From Pasteurella skyensis (GTDB taxonomy: Bacteria > Pseudomonadota > Gammaproteobacteria > Enterobacterales > Pasteurellaceae): a stretch of DNA of 64,000 bases. The stretch spans positions 620,001 through 684,000 of the forward strand of contig NZ_CP016180.1 of assembly GCF_013377295.1 (NCBI RefSeq), written 5' to 3'. Under the pieces are notes generated by a model. The model was not told the origin of the DNA, did no database searches, and worked only from the letters and a program-made list of their open reading frames with translations. Positions 1 through 9,085 of this stretch are shown one piece after another. A program made the translations under genes and the position numbers. Each line of letters opens with the position of its first letter. Position 1 is the first letter of the stretch.

Positions 1-495
1 AATCAATCTTTCCCTGCAAAAATTATTGCTATTGATCCTGCGGTAAATACGGCAACAGGGCTGGTGGAGTTAGAAGCAGTCATTACATCAGGACAACAAC
101 AGCTACTGTCTGGAATGTTTGTAAACTTAAATATTCAACTCCCTGCAGAGTCAGATCAGGTGGTTATACCTCAAATTGCAGTGACTTATACAATGTATGG
201 TGAAACAGTTTATATTTTGCAACCACTTTCAGAGCAAGATAAAACAATGATCGAGAAAATGAAAGCGCATAATCCGACATTAAATGTGGATAAAATGTAT
301 CGAGTTAAGCAAGTGGAAGTGAAAACCCTTGATCGTAATGGTAATTTTGCACAGCTAGCAAAACGTAAAAACTTAAAAGTGAATGATATGTTAGTAACAG
401 GTGGTTTTCAACGTTTAAGTGATAATGCTTTAGTGACAGTGGCAGAGAAAAAAGGAGTCGGTGAAACTGCTCCCTCAACAACTGGTAACTTATAA
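1..495 (+). CDS. acrA: RND efflux periplasmic adaptor subunit, C-terminal part (5' end outside window)
   Basis: This open frame runs from the window edge, so the real start lies upstream; the GTG at 64 is only an internal codon. The 164 visible residues match the end of a membrane fusion protein of the AcrA/MexA type: a beta-barrel segment with a 'LSGMFVNLNIQLP' stretch, then the membrane-proximal domain ending in 'VLVTGGFQRL'-like sequence and a polar tail. In this family the protein is a periplasmic lipoprotein or anchored adaptor linking the pump to an outer membrane channel. It ends 11 bases before acrB and is certainly in the same operon. Assignment to AcrA specifically rests on the AcrB neighbour. 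Confidence 0.85.
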   Translation, partial: NQSFPAKIIAIDPAVNTATGLVELEAVITSGQQQLLSGMFVNLNIQLPAESDQVVIPQIAVTYTMYGETVYILQPLSEQDKTMIEKMKAHNPTLNVDKMYRVKQVEVKTLDRNGNFAQLAKRKNLKVNDMLVTGGFQRLSDNALVTVAEKKGVGETAPSTTGNL

Positions 496-506
496 TTGGA
501 GCAAAA

Positions 507-3500
507 ATGAAATTTACAGATATTTTTATTAAGCGTCCCGTTTTAGCGATTTGTATTAGCTTATTGATTACCATCTTAGGCTTGCAGTCTATTCAAAAAT
601 TGCAGGTACGAGAGTATCCTGAAATGACGAATACCATTGTAAATGTAAGTGTGGCATATGCAGGGGCGGATGCAAGTTTAATGCAAGCATTTGTGACCTC
701 CAAACTAGAAGAAGCCGTTGCTCAAGCAGATAATATTGACTACATCACGTCAAGTAGTTCACCTAATGTAACGATGATTACAGCAAAAATGAAGCTGAAT
801 ACGGATCCAAATGCTGCACTATCTGATGTTTCTTCAAAGGTAAATGCCGTTCGCTCACAATTACCCAGTGGTATTGATGATCCAACAATTAGCGTATCTG
901 GTGGACACAATGCGTTGATGTATATTCAATTTAAGTCATCAGAATTAAATTCAGCACAGATAACGGATTATTTAGAACGAGTGGTTAAACCACAATTCTT
1001 TACGGCAAATGGCGTATCTAAAGTCACTATTTTTGGTGCTTCTAGCTTTGCATTGCGCATTTGGCTTGATCCTGACAAATTAGCCGCACATAACCTTTCA
1101 GGGGCAGTTGTAATGCAAGCACTGGCAGCCAACAATTTGCAAACGGCTGCAGGTGTGGTAAATGGTTATTATACGGTTTATAACAATAAAATAGCCTCCA
1201 CCACGCCAACGGTGGCGGAATTAAGTAATTTAACTTTAGTGACTACAAAAGAGGGAAATCAAGTTAAATTACGTGATGTCGCAAAAATTGAATTAGATAA
1301 ATCCTCCGACAGAGCAAGGGTAACCGTTGATGGTGGTGATGCTGTCGTTATTGGTGTTGATGCTGCCGCAACGGCAAACTCTTTAACCGTAGCTAAAAAT
1401 ATTTATCCGATGTTTGCTAAGGTAAAACAAAACTTACCTAGCTCTATTGAGGGAAATATTTTATATGATAGTACCATTGCAATTGATCATTCCATTTCAG
1501 AAGTGATTAAAACTATCGGTGAGGCTGTGATTATTGTATTGCTTGTGATTGTGTTGTTTTTGGGATCACTGCGAGCAATGATTGTTCCTATTATTACTAT
1601 TCCAATTTCATTAATTGGAGTGTTGTTTGTGCTACAAATGATGGGTTTTTCCATTAATCTATTAACATTATTAGCCTTAATTCTAGCCATTGGTCTAGTG
1701 GTGGATGATGCCATTGTAGTATTAGAAAATGTAGAACGTCATATTAAAGAAGGGAAAACCCCTTTTGATGCAGCGATTATTGGTACACGTGAAATTGCAT
1801 TGCCTGTTATTGCAATGACTATCACATTAGGCGCAGTGTATGCACCAATGGCATTAATGGAAGGTGTCACAGGTTCACTGTTTAAAGAGTTTGCATTAAC
1901 CCTTGCTGGTGCGGTGTTTATTTCAGGTATTGCAGCATTAACCCTTTCACCAATGATGTCAGGTGCAATTTTAAAACAAAAATCTCAACCCAATCGTTTT
2001 GAGTTATTGGTTGAAAAATCGTTAGAAAAAATGACCGCTTGTTATGTTGGGCTATTGGGTTTGGTTATGTCAATTCGTGGCTTTGTGGTAGGTTTTGCGA
2101 TTTTAATTTTTATGAGTTTACCTTTTTTATTTAGTTCACTTTCCACAGAGGTTGCACCAACAGAAGATCGTGGTTTTGTGGCAGTTATTTCAGGAGGTCC
2201 GTCTAATACTAATTTAGACTACACTCAAAATGCACTGCAACCTTTTGAAACTAAAGTAAAAAATATTGATGAAATTAAATCTATGATGAGTATTGCAGGC
2301 TTTTCAGGAGCAGGCAATAGTTCACTTTCTTTAGTGATGTTAAAAGATTGGAAAGATCGTCAGCGTGGAATGATAGCAGTAAAAAATGATATTGCAAAAA
2401 TAGGGAAAACAGTTCCTGAAATGAATGTCAATGCCATTAACTTCCCTGAAATTTCAACAGGGGAAAGTGGTTTACCGTTCTCTTTAGTGATTACTTCCGC
2501 CAATAGCTATCAAAAACTCGCACAGGTAGCATCAACCATTTTAGAAAAAGCACAGCAATCAGGGCAATTTTTCTTTGTAATGTTAGATTTAAAATTTGAT
2601 ACTGCCACAATGAAAATGACCTTCGATCGTGAAAAAATGGGAACATACGGTATTACGATGTCACAAGTCAGTCGTACTCTTGGTAGCTTTTTATCAGGTG
2701 CAACAATTACTCGTGTGGATATTGATTCTCGTGCTTATCCTATTGTATCGCAAGTACCAAGAGCAGATCGTTTAAATCCACAAAATTTAATGAATTATTA
2801 TGTAACGGCAAGTAATGGTCAATCGATACCCTTAGGTTCATTTATTAAAATGGAATTAACCACAACACCAGCTGCATTAAATCGAATGAATCAGCTTAAT
2901 TCTGCTACTATTGGTGGCGTAACTGTGGGTTCAATCGGTGATGCAGTAAGTTGGGCAAAAGCAGAATTAGAGCGTTCATTGCCACAAGGCTATCAATATG
3001 ATTTCCGCTCAGAAGCACGTCAATATGTACAGGAAGGCAGTGCTATGGCAATGACCTTTGCGTTAGCGATTATTATCATTTTTATCGTATTAGCGATTCA
3101 ATTTGAATCGTGGCGTGATCCAATGGTAATTATGGTTTCTGTACCTTTGGCTATTAGTGGGGCATTGTTAGTAATGAACTTACTCGGTATTCTCAAAGTG
3201 CAGGGCGCAACCCTAAATATCTATTCCCAAGTAGGGCTTGTCACCCTTGTTGGCTTAATCACCAAGCACGGTATTTTGATGTGTGAAGTAGCGAAAGAAC
3301 AGCAACTACATCATAATAAATCTCGCTTTAATGCGATTATTTATGCTGCCACAATCCGTTTACGTCCAATTTTAATGACTACCGCAGCAATGATTGCAGG
3401 CTTAATTCCATTACTCTTTGCTTCTGGAGCAGGAGCAGTCGCTCGTTTTAGTATTGGAATGGTGATTATTGCAGGCTTAAGCGTGGGTACACTTTTTACT

Positions 3501-3599
3501 CTGTTTATCTTACCAGTAATTTACAGTTTTGTGGCAAGTGAACATAAACCATTGCCAGAGTTTGATGAAGAAAAGTATACTTTAGAAAAGCAACATTAA
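507..3599 (+). CDS. acrB: AcrB-type RND multidrug efflux permease
   Basis: A 1030-residue inner-membrane proton/drug antiporter of the hydrophobe/amphiphile efflux family, normal full length. The N-terminal helix (about residues 10-28) leads into porter domains; the TM4 proton-relay pair is visible as Asp400-Asp401 in 'GLVVDDAIVV', and the TM10 lysine in 'GLITKHGIL'. The two-fold repeat is complete, ending in 'LFTLFILPVIYSF'. ATG 507 follows a GGAG ribosome site and the adaptor gene by 11 bases. The sequence closely follows the Haemophilus AcrB pattern. It probably works with the adaptor and a TolC-like channel encoded elsewhere. No truncation or frameshift is seen. Confidence 0.93.
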   Translation: MKFTDIFIKRPVLAICISLLITILGLQSIQKLQVREYPEMTNTIVNVSVAYAGADASLMQAFVTSKLEEAVAQADNIDYITSSSSPNVTMITAKMKLNTDPNAALSDVSSKVNAVRSQLPSGIDDPTISVSGGHNALMYIQFKSSELNSAQITDYLERVVKPQFFTANGVSKVTIFGASSFALRIWLDPDKLAAHNLSGAVVMQALAANNLQTAAGVVNGYYTVYNNKIASTTPTVAELSNLTLVTTKEGNQVKLRDVAKIELDKSSDRARVTVDGGDAVVIGVDAAATANSLTVAKNIYPMFAKVKQNLPSSIEGNILYDSTIAIDHSISEVIKTIGEAVIIVLLVIVLFLGSLRAMIVPIITIPISLIGVLFVLQMMGFSINLLTLLALILAIGLVVDDAIVVLENVERHIKEGKTPFDAAIIGTREIALPVIAMTITLGAVYAPMALMEGVTGSLFKEFALTLAGAVFISGIAALTLSPMMSGAILKQKSQPNRFELLVEKSLEKMTACYVGLLGLVMSIRGFVVGFAILIFMSLPFLFSSLSTEVAPTEDRGFVAVISGGPSNTNLDYTQNALQPFETKVKNIDEIKSMMSIAGFSGAGNSSLSLVMLKDWKDRQRGMIAVKNDIAKIGKTVPEMNVNAINFPEISTGESGLPFSLVITSANSYQKLAQVASTILEKAQQSGQFFFVMLDLKFDTATMKMTFDREKMGTYGITMSQVSRTLGSFLSGATITRVDIDSRAYPIVSQVPRADRLNPQNLMNYYVTASNGQSIPLGSFIKMELTTTPAALNRMNQLNSATIGGVTVGSIGDAVSWAKAELERSLPQGYQYDFRSEARQYVQEGSAMAMTFALAIIIIFIVLAIQFESWRDPMVIMVSVPLAISGALLVMNLLGILKVQGATLNIYSQVGLVTLVGLITKHGILMCEVAKEQQLHHNKSRFNAIIYAATIRLRPILMTTAAMIAGLIPLLFASGAGAVARFSIGMVIIAGLSVGTLFTLFILPVIYSFVASEHKPLPEFDEEKYTLEKQH

Positions 3600-3620
3600 A
3601 TACTAAGCTAGTAAAGAAAT

Positions 3621-3681
3621 AAAGCGGTACGATTTTATTCATTTTTTGCAAATTTGTTTAAAAATCATACCGCTGTTTTTT
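3621..3681 (+). terminator. Terminator hairpin built on a DNA-uptake-signal pair after acrB
   Basis: AGCGGTACGATTTT (3623-3636) pairs with AAAATCATACCGCT (3661-3674) with one mismatch, followed by a run of T. The loop contains the TTTTGCAAA part of the Pasteurellaceae (Apl-type) uptake signal. It sits 24 bases after the acrB stop, so it probably ends that transcript. Confidence 0.75.
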
Positions 3682-3784
3682 TATCTAAATTTTTGTAAAA
3701 AATCCTCAAAATGTTACCGCTTATTTTGTTATACTTAGTACCAAATTTTATTTTAATAATTTATCTAACTAGCAAGGGGATACT

Positions 3785-5164
3785 ATGCTCAAAATTTACA
3801 ACACTTTAAAGCGTGAAAAAGAAGAATTTAAACCAATTAACCCAAATAAAATAGGTATCTACATTTGTGGGGTAACAGTTTATGATCTTTGTCATTTTGG
3901 ACACGGTAGAACTTTTGTTTCTTTTGATGTGGTGGTGCGTTATTTACGTTATTTAGGCTATGACGTGAAATATGTACGTAATATCACCGATGTGGACGAC
4001 AAAATTATCAAACGCTCCCTTGAAAATAACGAAACGTGCGATGAATTAGTAGAAAGAATGGTCGTAGAAATGCACAAGGATTTTGATGCATTAAATATTT
4101 TACGTCCTGACGTTGAACCTCGTGCCACACAGCATATTGCTGAAATTATCGAAATGGTAGAGCGTTTGATTTCTAAAGGACACGCTTATGTATCAGAAGA
4201 TGGCGATGTAATGTTTAGCGTACCAAGTTTTAAAAATTACGGTGCATTATCTCGTCAAGATTTAGAGCAATTACAAGCGGGTACTCGGGTAGAAATTAAG
4301 AGTATCAAACGTAATCCAATGGATTTTGTACTTTGGAAAATGTCTAAAGAAAATGAACCGAGCTGGGATTCTCCGTGGGGCAAAGGTCGTCCAGGTTGGC
4401 ATATTGAATGTTCAGCAATGAACAGCAAAGTATTAGGCGAACATTTTGATATTCACGGTGGCGGTGCTGATTTAATGTTCCCACACCACGAAAATGAAAT
4501 TGCACAATCTTGCTGTGCTAATGGTGGTGATTATGTAAACTATTGGTTGCATACAGGAATGCTCACTATTGATAAAGAAAAAATGTCAAAATCACTCGGC
4601 AATTTCTTTACCATTCGCACAATGTTAGAGCGCTATGATGCAGAAAGTTTACGCTATTTCTTCTTAACTGCTCATTATCGTAGCTTGCTTGATTATAGCG
4701 TAGAAAACCTAGATTTAGCTCGTACTGCCTTAGAGCGTTTATATACCGCATTGCGTGGCTGTGATTTCACTGTTGAAGCAGAGGGTTACGAGCACTATAT
4801 CACAAACTTTAAAACTGCAATGGACGATGATTTCAATACGCCAGCAGCCTTAGCTGTATTGTTTGAAATGGCACGTGAACTCAATAAATTGAAAAAAGAA
4901 AATCCACAGCAAGCGAATTGTTTAGCTGTTAGATTAAAAGAGCTAGCAGGGGTATTAGGCCTATTAGAACAAGATCCTGAAATATTCTTGAAAGGCGATA
5001 GCAACGATGATGAAGTTGCTGAAATTGAAGCCTTAATAAAACAACGCAACGATGCGCGAGCCAATAAAGATTGGGCAAAAGCCGATGAAGCCCGTGATAA
5101 ATTAACCGCAATGGGTATTGTGTTAGAAGACGGTGCAAATGGCACAACTTGGCGTAAAGCATAG
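3785..5164 (+). CDS. cysS: Cysteinyl-tRNA synthetase
   Basis: A class I aminoacyl-tRNA synthetase of 459 residues, the usual length, charging tRNA-Cys in the cytoplasm. The zinc-ligand Cys28 in 'YICGVTVYD', the HIGH motif as HFGH (37-40) and the KMSKS motif in '[10 protein letters not shown]' (about 264-273) are present, as are 'GWHIECSAM' and '[14 protein letters not shown]', which form the rest of the zinc and active site. The C-terminal helical region carries the anticodon-binding fold. ATG 3785 follows AAGGGGA. It is monocistronic, bounded by a hairpin upstream and repeats downstream. Confidence 0.97.
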   Translation: MLKIYNTLKREKEEFKPINPNKIGIYICGVTVYDLCHFGHGRTFVSFDVVVRYLRYLGYDVKYVRNITDVDDKIIKRSLENNETCDELVERMVVEMHKDFDALNILRPDVEPRATQHIAEIIEMVERLISKGHAYVSEDGDVMFSVPSFKNYGALSRQDLEQLQAGTRVEIKSIKRNPMDFVLWKMSKENEPSWDSPWGKGRPGWHIECSAMNSKVLGEHFDIHGGGADLMFPHHENEIAQSCCANGGDYVNYWLHTGMLTIDKEKMSKSLGNFFTIRTMLERYDAESLRYFFLTAHYRSLLDYSVENLDLARTALERLYTALRGCDFTVEAEGYEHYITNFKTAMDDDFNTPAALAVLFEMARELNKLKKENPQQANCLAVRLKELAGVLGLLEQDPEIFLKGDSNDDEVAEIEALIKQRNDARANKDWAKADEARDKLTAMGIVLEDGANGTTWRKA

Positions 5165-5216
5165 TTATAACTTATTGATTTTGTAAAATGTACAATTATT
5201 AAGTCTGTTAAAATAT

Positions 5217-5265
5217 GGTTGCTGAGTCTGAGTACGGTTGCTGAGCCTGTCGAAGCATAAGTACT
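5217..5265. repeat. REP-like palindrome, copy A, preceded by a partial copy
   Basis: The core GAGCCTGTCGA (5243-5253) is flanked by self-complementary arms: inner GCT/AGC and outer AGTAC (5231-5235)/GTACT (5261-5265), with unpaired GGTT and ATAA bulges between. Just before it, GGTTGCTGAGTCTG (5217-5230) repeats GGTTGCTGAGCCTG (5236-5249) with one change, so a truncated copy abuts it. The same core recurs at 5333, 16567, 16596 and 16655. Confidence 0.75.
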
Positions 5266-5321
5266 TTTCCTTCATTTAATCTTTTAATGAATGGAATAAT
5301 TGTAGAGCATCAAGTAGAAAT

Positions 5322-5354
5322 TTCTGTTCCCTTCGACAGGCTCAGGGAGCGGAA
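5322..5354. repeat. REP-like palindrome, copy B (inverted orientation)
   Basis: TCGACAGGCTC (5333-5343) is the reverse complement of the core in copy A. Its arms are TCCCT (5328-5332)/AGGGA (5344-5348) plus an outer TTC/GAA pair. Stem bases differ from copy A but remain complementary. It lies just before the phosphatase ribosome site, in head-to-head arrangement with copy A. Confidence 0.72.
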
Positions 5355-5376
5355 ATTATAATGTAAGGAAAATCAA

Positions 5377-5841
5377 ATGAAACCACAAACCCATATTTTA
5401 TTTGTTTGCTTAGGAAATATTTGCCGTTCACCAATGGCAGAATATATTATGCGACATAAAATCCAACAAGCAGACCTTAACCATCAAATTGTTACCGACA
5501 GTGCTGGTACCTCAGGTTGGCACGATGGTGAAGATATGCACAAAGGCACGAAGCAACAACTGGCTAAACATAACATTGATAATTCAGGGTTTGTAAGCCG
5601 TAGAGTGCAAAAACAAGATTGGGAAAAATTTGATTATATCATTGCAATGGATAATCAAAATTTAAAAGATTTAGAAAAATTATTTGGCAAAGAACCAAAT
5701 CGATTATTTAACATCACTTCACTTTGTCATAACTTAGCTTATGATCATATTCCTGACCCTTGGTACACCGATAATTTTGACGAAACGTATCAGTTATTGG
5801 GTCAATGTTGTGAAGTTTTGTTGCAGAGAGTGAAAGGATAA
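5377..5841 (+). CDS. Low-molecular-weight protein-tyrosine phosphatase
   Basis: A 154-residue cytoplasmic phosphatase of the LMW-PTP family (arsenate-reductase-like fold). The P-loop C-X5-R-S is visible as CLGNICRS, with nucleophile Cys11 and Arg17, and the general-acid Asp is in 'IPDPWYT' near residue 128. In Gram-negatives such enzymes often dephosphorylate BY-kinases of capsule export (Wzb role), but no tyrosine kinase or capsule export gene is adjacent, so the housekeeping YfkJ/Ptp-like group is equally possible. ATG 5377 follows AAGGA. It is alone between REP-like repeats and a terminator. Confidence 0.9.
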   Translation: MKPQTHILFVCLGNICRSPMAEYIMRHKIQQADLNHQIVTDSAGTSGWHDGEDMHKGTKQQLAKHNIDNSGFVSRRVQKQDWEKFDYIIAMDNQNLKDLEKLFGKEPNRLFNITSLCHNLAYDHIPDPWYTDNFDETYQLLGQCCEVLLQRVKG

Positions 5842-5872
5842 GCGGTAACATTCTGATCAAAATTTGCAAAAA
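5839..5872 (+). other. DNA uptake signal overlapping the phosphatase stop codon
   Basis: TAAGCGGTAACATTCTGATC is followed by AAAATTTGCAAAAA; the TAA stop of the phosphatase gene is the first triplet. This is a single, unpaired Apl-type uptake signal (AAGCGGT core plus TTTGCAAA). Confidence 0.65.
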
Positions 5873-5919
5873 TGGTATAAATTCCTAAACTTGTACTGTT
5901 CAATTCAATAATAAAATTT

Positions 5920-5965
5920 AAGGACTGATTTCTGTATTAACAGGAGTCAGTCCTTTGCGTTTTTG
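5920..5965 (+). terminator. Rho-independent terminator after the phosphatase gene
   Basis: AAGGACTGA (5920-5928) and TCAGTCCTT (5947-5955) form a perfect 9-bp stem followed by TGCGTTTTTG. Confidence 0.75.
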
Positions 5966-6063
5966 TTGATTATTTGTCATCTGAAACGACCCATTTTTAT
6001 CCTCGTGAAATATTAGTCTATCTAAATGTTTTTATTGGTTAAAAGTCTAAATAATTCATATTT

Positions 6064-6100
6064 ATGACCGTTATTTTGCTTTTTTGTAAAAAACGGTCAT
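6064..6100. repeat. Inverted repeat upstream of the fucosidase gene
   Basis: ATGACCGTT (6064-6072) and AACGGTCAT (6092-6100) form perfect 9-bp arms around a T-rich loop. It could be a hairpin or an operator; no regulator is adjacent. The intergenic stretch 5842-6257 holds, in order, the uptake signal, the terminator, this repeat, the CRP-like site and the 21-bp palindrome. Confidence 0.45.
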
Positions 6101-6138
6101 TTCAGTCTATGATTTTGAAGGACATTCTGAAAATATTC

Positions 6139-6154
6139 TGTGAAGCGTTTCACA
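6139..6154. promoter_or_regulatory. Candidate CRP site for the fucosidase operon
   Basis: TGTGAAGCGTTTCACA is a perfect TGTGA-N6-TCACA, the CRP consensus, 104 bases before the fucosidase ATG. The centre GAAGCGTTTC also resembles LacI-family operators, so a dedicated repressor is an alternative reader. Catabolite control fits a sugar-scavenging operon. Confidence 0.7.
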
Positions 6155-6186
6155 AAAATCAAATAAAAATTTCATTTTTGTTGATA

Positions 6187-6207
6187 AATGAAATAAATTA
6201 TTTCATT
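6187..6207. promoter_or_regulatory. 21-bp perfect palindrome, candidate operator of the fucosidase operon
   Basis: AATGAAATAA-A-TTATTTCATT is perfectly symmetric about one base. A second inverted repeat, ATTTCATTT (6170-6178)/AAATGAAAT, overlaps its left half. It lies about 50 bases before the ATG, near where a promoter should be. The spacing differs by one base from the inositol-operon palindrome TGAAA-N6-TTTCA. Confidence 0.45.
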
Positions 6208-6257
6208 ATTTGTTTTGTAATTATAATTTATTCCATTTCATTTCATAGGAGTTTAAT

Positions 6258-7586
6258 ATGACACAAAAACGTTATCATGCTGATTGGAGTTCTATTAGAA
6301 CTCACGAAGTACCAGAGTGGTATGAAGATGCTAAATTTGGTATTTTTATTCATTGGGGAATTTATTCTGTTCCAGCTTTTGCTCCACCGACTTGTCAATT
6401 AGGGGAAATTGATGTTGATGAAGAGTGGTTTTGTAATAATCCTTATGCAGAATGGTATTCAAACTCTATTAATGTAAAAAAAGGACCTACCTATGAACAC
6501 CATATTAAAACCTATGGTGAAGATTTTACTTATGATCAATTTATTCCGCAGTGGAAAGCCGAAAAATGGCAATCACAAGAGTGGGCTGCATTATTTGCTC
6601 AAGCTGGGGCGAAATATGTTGTTTTAACGACTAAACATCACGATGGTTTTTGTCTCTATCCAAGTAAATATACCGATTTTAACTGTACCCAAGATGGTCC
6701 TAAACGTGATCTTATGGGGGAACTTACTGAAGAAGTAAGAAATAAAGGTCTACGAATGGGGGCATATTATTCAGGCATTATTGACTGGCAGTATGCGTCT
6801 GATCCTATTTTTACGGAAAGCCAAAACTTCTCTAATGCTTGCCCAACCTATGAATATGCTGATTTTGCTTATAAACAAGTGATTGAATTGATTGATCGCT
6901 ATAAACCAGATGTACTTTGGAATGATATTGGTTGGCCAAAAGCGGGTGAACATATGCTCCCTCATCTATTTGCTCATTATTATAATACCGTTGCAGATGG
7001 TGTGGTTGATGATCGTTGGAATAAACTTTGGTGTGATTTTACGTCTAAAGAGTATAAATATGGTACCGCTTCTCGAGATAAAAAATGGGAAATGTGTCGT
7101 GGTATGGGCTTATCTTTTGGCTATAACCAAATTGAAGATGAAAGCCATTTAATTTCAGTAAAAGATCTTGTTACCTTATTGGTTGAAACGGTTTCTGATA
7201 ATGGCAATTTATTGCTAAATATTGGGCCAAAAGCAGACGGAACAATTCCAACAGAACAAGCAGAACGTTTATTAGCATTAGGAAAATGGTTGAAAGTCAA
7301 TGGTGAAGGAATTTATGGTTCAAAATGTAGTCGTCATTTAACCCATAAAGAACAAGATGTGACTTACTACCATACCAAAGTAGGAGAGGATTTATATATC
7401 TTCTTAGACGGATTAAAAGAAGGCAAAAATGAATTACCGTTTGCATTATTTGGCGAGGTGGAAGCATTAAATCCAGAATTACAATTTAGTGTTGAAAATA
7501 CACAAAATGGACGAGTATTACATATCGATAATTACCAAGCTGATTGGTATATCTTAGGCTTCAAAATTAAACAAGGAGAAAAATAG
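6258..7586 (+). CDS. GH29 alpha-L-fucosidase, cytoplasmic
   Basis: A 442-residue glycoside hydrolase family 29 enzyme that removes alpha-linked L-fucose. The family start 'VPEWYEDAKFGIFIHWG' is present, and 'VLWNDIGWP' carries the likely nucleophile Asp223; 'TTKHHDGFCLYPS' is another hallmark. The C-terminal part (about 360-442) forms the small beta domain. There is no signal peptide, so its substrate must be imported. ATG 6258 follows AGGAG. The next gene, an EIIC permease, starts two bases after its stop, so import of a fucosylated oligosaccharide followed by internal hydrolysis is the natural reading; the exact linkage cannot be told. Confidence 0.92.
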   Translation: MTQKRYHADWSSIRTHEVPEWYEDAKFGIFIHWGIYSVPAFAPPTCQLGEIDVDEEWFCNNPYAEWYSNSINVKKGPTYEHHIKTYGEDFTYDQFIPQWKAEKWQSQEWAALFAQAGAKYVVLTTKHHDGFCLYPSKYTDFNCTQDGPKRDLMGELTEEVRNKGLRMGAYYSGIIDWQYASDPIFTESQNFSNACPTYEYADFAYKQVIELIDRYKPDVLWNDIGWPKAGEHMLPHLFAHYYNTVADGVVDDRWNKLWCDFTSKEYKYGTASRDKKWEMCRGMGLSFGYNQIEDESHLISVKDLVTLLVETVSDNGNLLLNIGPKADGTIPTEQAERLLALGKWLKVNGEGIYGSKCSRHLTHKEQDVTYYHTKVGEDLYIFLDGLKEGKNELPFALFGEVEALNPELQFSVENTQNGRVLHIDNYQADWYILGFKIKQGEK

Positions 7587-7588
7587 TT

Positions 7589-8935
7589 ATGGCAACACTA
7601 TCTGAACGTTTTATTGCTTTTATGAATGAAAAAGTGGCTCCAACAGCAAAAAGAATGGAAAACCAACCACATATTTCGGCTATCCGAGATGGCTTTATTG
7701 TGGTACTGCCTTTCCTAATTGTGGGTAGCTTTATAATGATTTTATTGATTCCACCATTTGATGAAAATACTACAAATAGTTTTGGACAAGCGTGGTGGTC
7801 TTTTGCTCATTGGGCAAGTGATTATGGTTGGCGATTCTTCCAAATGTCTTTTAATGCCATTTCTTTGTTTACGGCGGCAAGTATTGCTTATAACCTAGCA
7901 AAAGCCTATAAAAGAGAGCCTTTACCTGCTGCATTCTTATCTGTAATGGCATTTTTATTGGTGGCGGCACCAGTACAAAATGGGCAGATGGATATTAAAT
8001 TCTTTGGCGGAATTGGTTTATTCTCTGCGATTTTCATTGCTATTTATACTGTCGAATTAACTCGCTTACTGGAATATTTACATATTCGTATTAAATTACC
8101 AAAAGAGGTACCAACAGCAGTAGCGGAATCATTGAATATCGTGATCCCTATTTTGGCGGTATTAGTCACACTTTATCCTTTTGCGTTATATATTGAAGCC
8201 TCAACAGGAAGTACAATTCCACAACTTATTATGGACTTTATGGCACCGTTGATTAAAGTGAGTGATTCGTTAGGTGCAATTTGTTTATTCGTATTTGCAA
8301 CGCATTTACTTTGGTTTTTAGGTATTAACGGATCTTTGGTTTTAATGCAATTATGGACACCATTTTTACTACAAAATATGGCAGCAAACTTAAGTGCATT
8401 ACAAGCAGGTGAGCCATTACCGTTCATTGTAACTAATAGTTTCTGGGATTTTTACATTGTACACGGTGCGTCTGGTGGGGTAATTGCACTTGCATTTTTA
8501 TTAGTATTTAGTAAATCTGCACATTTACGTTCTATCGGTAAAATTGGATTAGTGCCATCTTTCTTCTCTATCGGTGAACCAATCGTGTATGGTGTGCCAA
8601 TGGTAGTTAACCCAATGTTCTTCATTCCGCTTATTTTTGCACCAATGGCGAATGCAATCATTGCGTATTTAATTTTAGATTTTAATCTTATTCATCGTGT
8701 TTATTTAATGGCACCTTGGACAACACCTGCACCAATAGGGGCATATCTAGTGTCAGGTGGTGATATTTGGGCGCCTGTGTTAAGTGTTGCATTGATTGTA
8801 TTAGATGTGATTATTTACTATCCATTCTTTAAAGTTTATGAGAGAACTTGTATTGAAAGAGAAAAAAATCTAGATGCAGATTTCTTAGCAAAAGAAAAAG
8901 AAGTGCTTGAAAAAGCAAAAGCGACAATACAATAA
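7589..8935 (+). CDS. PTS EIIC permease, lactose/cellobiose family, without EIIA/EIIB neighbours
   Basis: A 448-residue membrane protein with the EIIC pattern of the cellobiose/lichenan/lactose family (CelB, LicC). It has the N-terminal amphipathic start 'MATLSERFIAFMNEKVAPTAKRM', about ten hydrophobic segments, and the conserved loop 'SIGEPIVYGVPMVVNPMFF' (about 328-346). In this family EIIC moves the sugar while phosphate comes from separate EIIA and EIIB. Neither is in the window, so they are supplied in trans or it acts as a facilitator. It is translationally close to the fucosidase (AGGAG inside the preceding gene end). Substrate assignment to a fucosyl-glycan is inference from that neighbour. 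Confidence 0.88.
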   Translation: MATLSERFIAFMNEKVAPTAKRMENQPHISAIRDGFIVVLPFLIVGSFIMILLIPPFDENTTNSFGQAWWSFAHWASDYGWRFFQMSFNAISLFTAASIAYNLAKAYKREPLPAAFLSVMAFLLVAAPVQNGQMDIKFFGGIGLFSAIFIAIYTVELTRLLEYLHIRIKLPKEVPTAVAESLNIVIPILAVLVTLYPFALYIEASTGSTIPQLIMDFMAPLIKVSDSLGAICLFVFATHLLWFLGINGSLVLMQLWTPFLLQNMAANLSALQAGEPLPFIVTNSFWDFYIVHGASGGVIALAFLLVFSKSAHLRSIGKIGLVPSFFSIGEPIVYGVPMVVNPMFFIPLIFAPMANAIIAYLILDFNLIHRVYLMAPWTTPAPIGAYLVSGGDIWAPVLSVALIVLDVIIYYPFFKVYERTCIEREKNLDADFLAKEKEVLEKAKATIQ

Positions 8936-8943
8936 AATACTTT

Positions 8944-9056
8944 TAAGCGGTCAGATTAAGATCAAAATTTGCAAAAATTATAGATAATCTAACCGCTTAT
9001 TTTGTGATAAAACCAGATAAAAAGGCTAATCATTTCATTTGATTAGCCTTTTATTA
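8944..9056. terminator. Uptake-signal hairpin plus bidirectional terminator
   Basis: TAAGCGGTCAGATT (8944-8957) pairs imperfectly with AATCTAACCGCTTA (8986-8999), with TTTGCAAA in the loop. A second, perfect hairpin follows: AAAGGCTAATCA (9021-9032) and TGATTAGCCTTT (9040-9051), flanked by A and T runs. It separates the converging EIIC and dehydrogenase genes. Confidence 0.8.
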
Positions 9057-9085
9057 TGAATTAAATATTCAGTCTCTAAATAAGT

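Noticed and set aside
5217-5354. CRISPR-like or IS-end interpretation of the repeats
   Set aside because: Copies are irregularly spaced, in both orientations, without spacers of regular length, transposase gene or target duplication.
6064-6261. 65-codon frame whose stop overlaps the fucosidase ATG
   Set aside because: No ribosome site, low-complexity hydrophobic translation, and it covers the CRP-like site and both palindromes; the overlap is likely chance.
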